Part shown: positions 59,201 to 64,000 of the stretch, one piece after another | Layout of the letters: each line of letters opens with the position of its first letter | How positions within the stretch are numbered: position 1 is the stretch's first letter | Source: Nitrosomonas ureae | GTDB lineage: Bacteria; Pseudomonadota; Gammaproteobacteria; Burkholderiales; Nitrosomonadaceae | Length of the DNA: 64,000 nucleotides | NCBI RefSeq assembly: GCF_900206265.1 | Contig: NZ_LT907782.1 | Coordinates: forward strand, 2,356,001-2,420,000 | Direction of reading: 5' to 3' | Notes under the pieces: generated by a model | Seen by the model: the letters and a program-made list of their open reading frames with translations, nothing else | Database searches by the model: none | Told to the model about the DNA's origin: nothing | Made by a program: the position numbers and the translations under genes

Positions 59201-59506
59201 ACTGAGATCGATATATAGTCTGTTAAAAGAAAAAAGCGATTCACCTGGTTCGTTACTATCCGCTTTCACGCCTACTTGAAAACCGTGCACAAGCAACTCC
59301 AGCGTATGTGGTTTGATTTCGATCGAGGCTACTGTGACAGGACGCTGCAGGAACTCGGATAAGCGTATCTCGAGTTGAGACTTTGCATAACCGGGCAACC
59401 AGAAATAGCTGATGGCTGCTAAGAGGATAATCACAATTGCTATCACGCCGAGACTGATGCCCAGCCGTTTGTATCCAATGAAACGTTGCGATGTGGTCGT
59501 AGTCAT
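56234..59506 (-). CDS. DUF748 (AsmA-like) envelope protein with C-terminal OmpA-like domain
   Basis: 1090 residues. One N-terminal membrane helix (LGISLGVIAIVIILLAAISYFWLPGY split at residues 14-40) is followed by long beta-rich DUF748 repeats (LSIKSLKQRAPVITAIALTHPKFRL; FYARMILLPSGDLNLVHIVQ; GIIDIQGTIDKTAPLKINGK), akin to AsmA/TamB-like bridge proteins between the membranes. The last 150 residues (LELEISGHVDPVTDHEGLKLAML, ANAARNWLIENGGITSERIFVV) resemble an OmpA peptidoglycan-binding domain. A Pro/Gln/Ser-rich insert lies near 385-450. The function is unknown. Confidence 0.87.
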   Translation of the reverse strand: MTTTTSQRFIGYKRLGISLGVIAIVIILLAAISYFWLPGYAKSQLEIRLSEFLQRPVTVASIEIKPHTLELLVHGFQVGVKADSNEPGESLFSFNRLYIDLSIKSLKQRAPVITAIALTHPKFRLIRETKDQLNISDLLEKFSQPSDEKDDDGARFSISNITIQEGHFEFLDRHMQADHQITEINLGIPVIANFDSALEHWIEPHFSAKINGSPFALEGKLRPFTVPQEATLTLKFNKIDLSEFDRYAPLPQGIRLLSGFLDSDLLLTFTQEQGQAPNIMLTGNTILHQLAIKDTTVAAPYRTSVKELNIALTQVDLMREKPSQIKLKMNQVELTRESESEPALSLAQLIIDRIQIDTKLRRITLEETVLDRLNTTLRRESSGQIDLARLFEPIDAQGQTQAQTQIQTAKVEVQKHIPIPGRKPAYSDAGVKAVENKSTQSTSITPSTHARKEIPSSNNGAEAPWTTQIKRIKLSTARLSYEDLTLTKTPPMIIDPLDITIDNVDLKGITPLKLSINARVNQRGQIKADGSLAWSPFATDLALNLDTVDLVSLQGWMGDKLNALISSGDVSFLGNLKAQHGDPMKILVKGEAKLYNLNIFDPKNTEDLLKWKKMDINGLNVTTHPLRIDIKTVRFSDFYARMILLPSGDLNLVHIVQIDKPLDVEVEAAKNTNAVEMKVTTPDIKPIDTYQIKTPEETLIRIGQVLLHQGNINFYDRFIKPSYHANLTGLTGQIGPLYPGKFGIIDIQGTIDKTAPLKINGKIEPFSDNLFLDLNAKVEDIDLPPFSPYSGKFVGYAIEKGKLSADVNYQIENGALSADNKIFLDQFTLGEKIDREDAVSLPLDLAITLLKNRRGEIDIHLPLKGSINDPEFNLGDIIFQTFVNLITKAITSPFTLLGSAFEGGEELSEITFTPGFASIEDESLQRLQTLSEILNDRPSLELEISGHVDPVTDHEGLKLAMLQNKVKAQKLAEDVKKGITTDTLTNITLDPEEYSKYLEIAYKKEDFEKPKNIIGLTKGLPDAEMEQLMLEHTVIHDNDLKVLAENRANAARNWLIENGGITSERIFVVSTHETKIDKQKAGNRVEFSLK

Positions 59507-59562
59507 AGCAGTTTCCTGTCATTCTCAGTATATTATGAAACATTCAGGCTGATTAAAAGCTT

Positions 59563-59624
59563 CCACCGTAACCGGTGGGGTTGGTTTTCTTTAGGTCGGT
59601 GATTTGAGGTTCGCCGACCTAAAG
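59563..59624. repeat. Two adjacent hairpins (REP-like) upstream of the DUF748 gene
   Basis: CCACCG-TAAC-CGGTGG (59563-59578) is followed by an 11-bp perfect inverted repeat CTTTAGGTCGG / CCGACCTAAAG (59589-59599 and 59614-59624). Two strong stems so close in a 255-bp gap between minus-strand genes could be an FKBP terminator or a dispersed palindromic repeat. Confidence 0.65.
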
Positions 59625-59761
59625 AGGTGAAGAATTAAATTTGCAGCGATTAAATGAATCTAAGAATTGAAGGGTAAATGAGCTCTATTCCGAGGTAATA
59701 AAACAATTCACCTAATAGCTCAATTACAATACTTGCTTAAGTGTCGAATAAAATACAAATC

Positions 59762-60226
59762 TTAATAGTGAGCATCTTTTTTCAGACCAATCAATTCTAC
59801 GTCAAAAATCAGAGTAGCATTCGGCGGAATGATATTGCCGGCACCACGGGCTCCATACGCCATGGATGGCGGAATAATTAAAGTACGGTGTCCACCCACT
59901 TTCATTCCTTGCACACCGTGATCCCATCCTTTGATGACGCGACCGGCTCCCAACATGAATGAAAAATGCTCCTTGCGATCAAAGGAGCTGTCAAATTTGG
60001 GGCCTTTTTTGTCGGGCGCATCCTCATCATAAAGCCATCCGGTATAATGCACATTGACCGTTTTTCCAATTTCCGCTTCTTCTCCTGTACCGATCTTGTT
60101 ATCAATTTTTTGCAATTCGAAACCATTTACGGCCGCATGTTCTTTGTAAGCAAAAGCAGCGTGGGGTAGTGTTAACAACGCAAACAATATGAAGGTTAAG
60201 CTAATTAGTGCTTTGATATTGCGCAT
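59762..60226 (-). CDS. Exported FKBP-type peptidyl-prolyl isomerase
   Basis: 154 residues: signal peptide (ALISLTFILFALLTLPHAAFA) and one FKBP domain (VNVHYTGWLYD, FDSSFDRKEHFSFMLGAGRVIKGWDHGVQGMKVGGHR from about residue 80, IIPPSMAYGARG, PNATLIFDVELIG). The start at 60226 has GAGGAA five bases upstream; an upstream frame of 40 residues is rejected. Folding helper in the periplasm. Confidence 0.94.
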   Translation of the reverse strand: MRNIKALISLTFILFALLTLPHAAFAYKEHAAVNGFELQKIDNKIGTGEEAEIGKTVNVHYTGWLYDEDAPDKKGPKFDSSFDRKEHFSFMLGAGRVIKGWDHGVQGMKVGGHRTLIIPPSMAYGARGAGNIIPPNATLIFDVELIGLKKDAHY

Positions 60227-60411
60227 AATTTCCTCAAAAATAAAATAAAATCCGGTTAATTGAATAATGTATCTTTGGATATTATAGCTGCTAACGTTAT
60301 TTCTTGATCTGTAGTCGCTCCAAATGATGGTTGCTTTTTGAATCAAACTTAATTAAGTTATAGACAATAAATATATATTTTTTCTAAGATACATTAATTA
60401 CACAATTAAAA

Positions 60412-60867
60412 ATGCAGGCATCGGAGCAGCAAAAACCAAACCAGAATGAACGGAAGGTTGCGGATGAGCAAACGGTCGATTTGTTATGTCTGCATGATTC
60501 ACCGATTGTACGCATCCTGTATTTGAGTGCTGGTTTTTTGGCATTACTGCTTGGCGCGTTAGGAGCGGTCTTGCCGGTGCTGCCCACCACACCCTTTGTC
60601 CTTCTGGCCGCTGCCTGTTTTGCGCGGGGTTCAGAGCGTTTTCATCGTAAATTGCTGGAAAATCGGATAGCGGGTCCGATAATTCGCGAATGGAATATTT
60701 ATCATAGTATTCCTTATCGCGTCAAACGCTGGGCATATTTTCTGATGTCACTATCATTCGGCAGTTCCATTTTAATCGTACCCGAACTGTGGCAAAAGAT
60801 CATGTTAATCGGGATCGGAAGTGTGCTGGCTTTTTATATCTGGCGTATTCCTGTAAGAGAAGTTTGA
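60412..60867 (+). CDS. DUF454 (YbaN-like) membrane protein
   Basis: 151 residues with two hydrophobic regions (YLSAGFLALLLGALGAVLPVLPTTPFVLLAA from about 40 and FLMSLSFGSSILIVPELWQ from about 105). GAVLPVLPTTPFVLLAAACFARGSERFHRKL is the DUF454 signature, here spanning residues 57-85. Function unknown. It is preceded by an AT-rich divergent gap shared with the FKBP gene. Confidence 0.88.
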   Translation: MQASEQQKPNQNERKVADEQTVDLLCLHDSPIVRILYLSAGFLALLLGALGAVLPVLPTTPFVLLAAACFARGSERFHRKLLENRIAGPIIREWNIYHSIPYRVKRWAYFLMSLSFGSSILIVPELWQKIMLIGIGSVLAFYIWRIPVREV

Positions 60868-60899
60868 TTTTTCTACTTCTTGAATTAATCTCTGCGGGT

Positions 60900-60990
60900 T
60901 TAATTCCCCGCCCCCTTGGGGCGAAAGCTGGTTGAAAACCAGCAGATTGTAGAGCGCAGTTAATACCCCGCTGCTTGCGGCAGGGTGCTT
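60900..60990. repeat. Tandem GC-rich hairpin units (REP-like)
   Basis: Two related units, TTAATTCCCCGCCCCCTTGG at 60901 and TTAATACCCCGCTGCTTGCG at 60961, flank a central hairpin GCTGGTT-GAA-AACCAGC (60927-60943). The second unit itself pairs (CCCCGC...GCGGCAGGG). It lies between the DUF454 and DUF4139 genes. The arrangement resembles paired REP sequences; copy number elsewhere cannot be judged here. Confidence 0.65.
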
Positions 60991-61033
60991 TATTTTGGAT
61001 TCACTTAACCTGTTTGTTTAGGTCTTGCATGTC

Positions 61034-62491
61034 ATGAATATTTTAAATCGCATCTCTAGCCAAGCTTTGTTGACGATCAGTGGTGCACTGTTTCTTTATG
61101 ATTCGATGGCAAATGCAGGAACCGAAGAGCTAATGACTACTCTCGCGGACCAGAAATCAGTAGCAGTCACTATTTATAACAATGACTTGGCTCTGATAAA
61201 GGATTTACGTCGGGTTAATCTTGTCAGCAGTGATTTTAATCTGGCATGGCGCGATGTCAGTGCGCAAATACGACCGGAAACTGCATTGCTGCGGAGCATC
61301 AGTTATCCGGGTGGCATTACCGTAGCCGAGCAAAATTTCAATTTTGATTTGTTGACACCACAAAGTCTGCTCAACAAATATATTGGGCAAGCGGTAACCC
61401 TCCTTAAGATCAATCCAGCAACCGGCACAGAAAGCAGGGAGCAGGCGGTGGTATTGGCTGCCAGCGAGGGGGTTGTGTTAAAGATGGCCGATCGTATTGA
61501 GACAGGTATCCCCGGTCGGATAATCTTTGAGAATGTGCCGAACAACTTGCGTGACCGTCCTACACTGGTGATTAAAGGAAACCGTAGTGATTCCGCGGCA
61601 CAGGAATTGGAACTTAGTTACTTGACAAGCGGCTTGTCCTGGAAAGCGGATTATGTTGCAGAACTGAATGACACCGATGATCAAATGGATCTATCCGGCT
61701 GGGTTACGTTAACCAATACCAGCGGAACCCGTTATTCCCGGGCAAAACTACAATTGGTGGCTGGCGACATTAACCGGGTACAGCAGGAACTTGCCGTTCC
61801 TATGGCAATGCGAAGCAAGAGAACATTCGATGCTGCGGAATTGTCAATGAATCAGGAATCTTTGATGGAATACCACTTATACCATCTGAATAGGCCGACG
61901 ACGCTCGCTGAGAATCAGACCAAGCAAGTTTCATTGCTCAATGTCGTCAGCGTACCCGTGCGCAAAGAGCTTGTTCTGTCCGGTAACGATTACTATTATG
62001 CTTCGCGCCATAGCGATCTCGGGCAAAAGCTCAAGGTAAGCGTATTTTTGCAATTTGACAATAGAGAATCGGTACGATTAGGTATACCTTTGCCCAAGGG
62101 CACAATGCGTGTGTATAAGCGCGATAAAATGAGCAATGCGCACTTCGTGGGTGAAGACTGGATTGATCACACGCCGATCAATGAGACTGTGCGGTTGAAA
62201 CTGGGTCAATCGTTTGATGTGACAGCAGTCAGGAAGCAAACCGATTTCAAACAGTTGGGTGCTGGCAATAATACTATTAATCGCTTTGAAAGCGCTTATG
62301 AAATTACGCTCAAGAATGCGAAGAAGGAAGCAGTTACGGTGCTTGTTCAAGAACCAATCCCGGGTGACTGGAAGATTATTGAAGAAAGTCAGTCGCATAG
62401 TAAGCTTGCTAGCAATCTGGCGGTGTGGAAAGTAGAAGTGCCTGCGGAAGGATCTGCCTTACTCAAATATCGTGTGCAGATAAGATACTGA
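61034..62491 (+). CDS. Exported DUF4139-domain protein
   Basis: 485 residues; signal peptide near LLTISGALFLYDSMANAG. The mature part has the N-terminal region VAVTIYNNDLALIKDLRRVNL (DUF4140-like start) and a DUF4139 beta-rich domain (LELSYLTSGLSWKADYVAEL; TLTNTSGTRYSRAKLQLVAGD near 230). Members are often annotated as mucoidy-inhibitor-like proteins, but the function is not known. ATG 61034 is chosen over TTG 61025. Confidence 0.88.
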   Translation: MNILNRISSQALLTISGALFLYDSMANAGTEELMTTLADQKSVAVTIYNNDLALIKDLRRVNLVSSDFNLAWRDVSAQIRPETALLRSISYPGGITVAEQNFNFDLLTPQSLLNKYIGQAVTLLKINPATGTESREQAVVLAASEGVVLKMADRIETGIPGRIIFENVPNNLRDRPTLVIKGNRSDSAAQELELSYLTSGLSWKADYVAELNDTDDQMDLSGWVTLTNTSGTRYSRAKLQLVAGDINRVQQELAVPMAMRSKRTFDAAELSMNQESLMEYHLYHLNRPTTLAENQTKQVSLLNVVSVPVRKELVLSGNDYYYASRHSDLGQKLKVSVFLQFDNRESVRLGIPLPKGTMRVYKRDKMSNAHFVGEDWIDHTPINETVRLKLGQSFDVTAVRKQTDFKQLGAGNNTINRFESAYEITLKNAKKEAVTVLVQEPIPGDWKIIEESQSHSKLASNLAVWKVEVPAEGSALLKYRVQIRY

Positions 62492-62539
62492 ATGTATTTC
62501 TGGTTTATTAAGAACTTCTTGCCCAATTTATCTTCTATT

Positions 62540-63577
62540 CTATGCGGTCTTAGTATCAGAAGTATAATTATCCTTTTTGATTTTTCTAAGCCAGATTAGA
62601 ACCATACCGGCAATACCGCCCGCTGCATCAATAAAAAAATCTGCTACGAGAGGAGTGCGGCCTTCGATATAGAGTTGTGCAAGCTCAGTGCCGGCAGCAA
62701 GAGAAAAAATGATGAATATCACGCGGCCTAAGGATTCTTGCGTCATCATCAAGGCGATAATTAAACCCAGCAAAAGAAAGGAACAAAAATGCCAGATCTT
62801 GGATAAATTCCATAGGATAGTGGCTTTAAGAGGCTCACTCTGCGTGTGAAAGTGTGTTTTTACTTCATCGGATACCTGATTCTTGGTATCTCCCGGAAAA
62901 GTTGTTCCAACGATTATGGAAATGAAGGTGCAAACTAATAATAAACGCAGAAAAATACTGTGTTTCCTGTTAAAAAGGCATGAGCCTGTCAGCAGCAGAA
63001 AAAACACCCCCCATGCCAATAGCGTGATGTTTCTGGTCATCGTAAACATCCGAGTTTCACGGACTGGGTAAAGTTTGATATCGTTTACCTGGAATGAGCC
63101 GGTAGCTTGACTTAATTGTGCGATTATTCGGACGCTCTGGGTTTCAGGTGAAACAGTAAAAATGCCTTGATAGTTTTTCCAACCATGGGTACCTGTCAGC
63201 GCTACGACCACGGTGGATAGGTCCCAACGCTCCTTCTTTTCATCAACCTGCAGTAATAGAAGTCTGGCCTGATTCCAAGGTTTCTCGCCAGCTACGACAT
63301 CGTTGCATTTCACCTTGGCGGATAGCAATAAAATCGTACCCGGAGTAATCTCCGGGATGTTCTGATAAATGCTGGTTATGGCTGTTGCATTATTGGAAAA
63401 AAGAGTGAATCCGGTACTGGTAAGATCAACTCGATTATTCCCGAAAACTTTGTACTGCCAATGGTTGGTTAAGAGCTCAGTTCCGCTTTGTTCAAACTGG
63501 GTGATCCAAGTATGGGATGCGATGGTGGCACCCGCTAATAAAATAAAAAACCAGCACTGTATTTTAAACAGCGACAT
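62540..63577 (-). CDS. VanZ-family membrane protein with N-terminal periplasmic beta domain
   Basis: 345 residues. An N-terminal helix (KIQCWFFILLAGATIASHTWI) is followed by a soluble region to about residue 180 that looks like a carbohydrate-binding-type jelly roll (ALTGTHGWKNYQGIFTVSPETQSVRIIAQLSQATGSFQVNDIKLYPV from about 128). The C-terminal part has five membrane helices with the VanZ signature (WHFCSFLLLGLIIAL, AAGTELAQLYIEGRTPLVADFFIDAAGGIAGM from about 290). The combination suggests a polysaccharide-related role, which is inference. Confidence 0.85.
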   Translation of the reverse strand: MSLFKIQCWFFILLAGATIASHTWITQFEQSGTELLTNHWQYKVFGNNRVDLTSTGFTLFSNNATAITSIYQNIPEITPGTILLLSAKVKCNDVVAGEKPWNQARLLLLQVDEKKERWDLSTVVVALTGTHGWKNYQGIFTVSPETQSVRIIAQLSQATGSFQVNDIKLYPVRETRMFTMTRNITLLAWGVFFLLLTGSCLFNRKHSIFLRLLLVCTFISIIVGTTFPGDTKNQVSDEVKTHFHTQSEPLKATILWNLSKIWHFCSFLLLGLIIALMMTQESLGRVIFIIFSLAAGTELAQLYIEGRTPLVADFFIDAAGGIAGMVLIWLRKIKKDNYTSDTKTA

Positions 63578-63751
63578 GCATCAGACGCTGTTGCGCAACA
63601 ATACGATGTAATCTGTGCGGCTATCAAATTCAGGGAAAATAAACATGCTCTTTTATGCATTGTGAAGGTTTGTAACAGATTCCCTGTATATGCAAGTTGT
63701 ACAATACTGTTTTTTGCGCGGGCAAAGCGATTTGAGCGTTATTTGTTTGGT

Positions 63752-63826
63752 CTAGAAATACTGAACCATTAAGCTGATGTATCCAGCGGCAAAAATAATG
63801 AGCACAATAATCACGAGCTTTTTCAT
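63752..63826 (-). CDS. 24-residue single-span membrane peptide
   Basis: The minus-strand frame reads MKKLVIIVLIIFAAGYISLMVQYF and stops at TAG (63752-63754). An AAAGGA ribosome-binding site lies 9-10 bases upstream. Two lysines followed by one hydrophobic helix is the usual look of small membrane proteins. No similar annotated family comes to mind; the call rests on the ribosome site and the amino-acid pattern. Confidence 0.5.
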   Translation of the reverse strand: MKKLVIIVLIIFAAGYISLMVQYF

Positions 63827-63927
63827 CGAATGAATTCCTTTCAGTGAGAGATTAATTAGCTGTTGCTGTATTGTAGCGTATAAGTAAAACGCATCCTGGG
63901 CTGTGTCGTCAAGTGTTTTGCATTGCT

Positions 63928-64000
63928 TTATCGAATGGGTGGGCAGTGTGCTTCTAATGCCAGTTTAATCATTTGATGCCATGTTTTGCATTTCTCATCG
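63928..64000 (-). CDS. Possible C-terminal end of a gene running off the right edge
   Basis: The minus-strand frame entering from the edge reads DEKCKTWHQMIKLALEAHCP and ends at TAA (63928-63930) after about 24 codons. It has a plausible protein composition, but it is too short to identify. The gap between it and the small peptide gene likely holds that gene's promoter. Confidence 0.3.
   Translation of the reverse strand, partial: DEKCKTWHQMIKLALEAHCPPIR

Overview
The window looks like chromosomal DNA of a betaproteobacterial autotroph, most likely an ammonia oxidiser of the Nitrosomonas/Nitrosospira group. The evidence is a red-type (form IC) RuBisCO large subunit next to a divergent CbbR, a proton-pumping pyrophosphatase beside a PPi-dependent phosphofructokinase, and a general match of the housekeeping genes to betaproteobacterial versions. 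No ammonia-oxidation gene lies in the window, so the genus is inferred, not shown.

Layout. 1-2.3 kb: 5' part of cbbL (minus) and cbbR (plus). 2.3-10.1 kb: central carbon and pyrophosphate genes (ppsA-ppsR, hppA, pfp, adk). 10.2-14.7 kb: recA-recX-OB-fold protein-alaS. 14.8-16.7 kb: accessory patch with a HipA-like kinase gene broken by one in-frame TGA, a DUF3037 partner and an eroded IS21-type end. 16.8-21.3 kb: pilU, pilT, sbcB and a Rid-family protein. 21.4-23.9 kb: a complete IS21-family element with a 7-bp target duplication. 24.0-34.0 kb: an 11-gene minus-strand operon for a type II secretion-like machine with PilM/N/O/P-like inner-membrane parts and a secretin carrying a C-terminal cohesin-like domain. 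34.1-37.1 kb: Zn protease, an unrecognised secreted protein with a pair of 19-bp operator-like palindromes upstream, and three decayed IS5-type copies. 37.1-39.8 kb: DUF3482 GTPase and DUF2868 membrane protein. 40.0-49.3 kb: core metabolism (amidotransferase, glyA, nrdR, ribD, DAHP synthase, ispH, thiO) and a RegB/RegA-type redox two-component system. 49.5-56.1 kb: type IV pilus minor pilin operon fimT-pilV-W-X-pilY1-pilE. 56.2-64 kb: DUF748/OmpA-like envelope protein, FKBP isomerase, DUF454 and DUF4139 proteins, VanZ-family protein and a 24-residue membrane peptide.

How the genes work together. The first 10 kb supports CO2 fixation and gluconeogenic flow with pyrophosphate as an energy currency: PPi can be made or used by the reversible PFK and pumped against by HppA, while PEP synthase is reversibly switched by PpsR. 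Two separate filament systems are present: type IV pili (retraction ATPases and minor pilins at different sites) and the type II secretion-like pseudopilus. The most unusual points are an apparent ATC start for adk, the TGA-interrupted HipA-like kinase, the tandem palindromes before the secreted protein, and the hybrid secretion operon.
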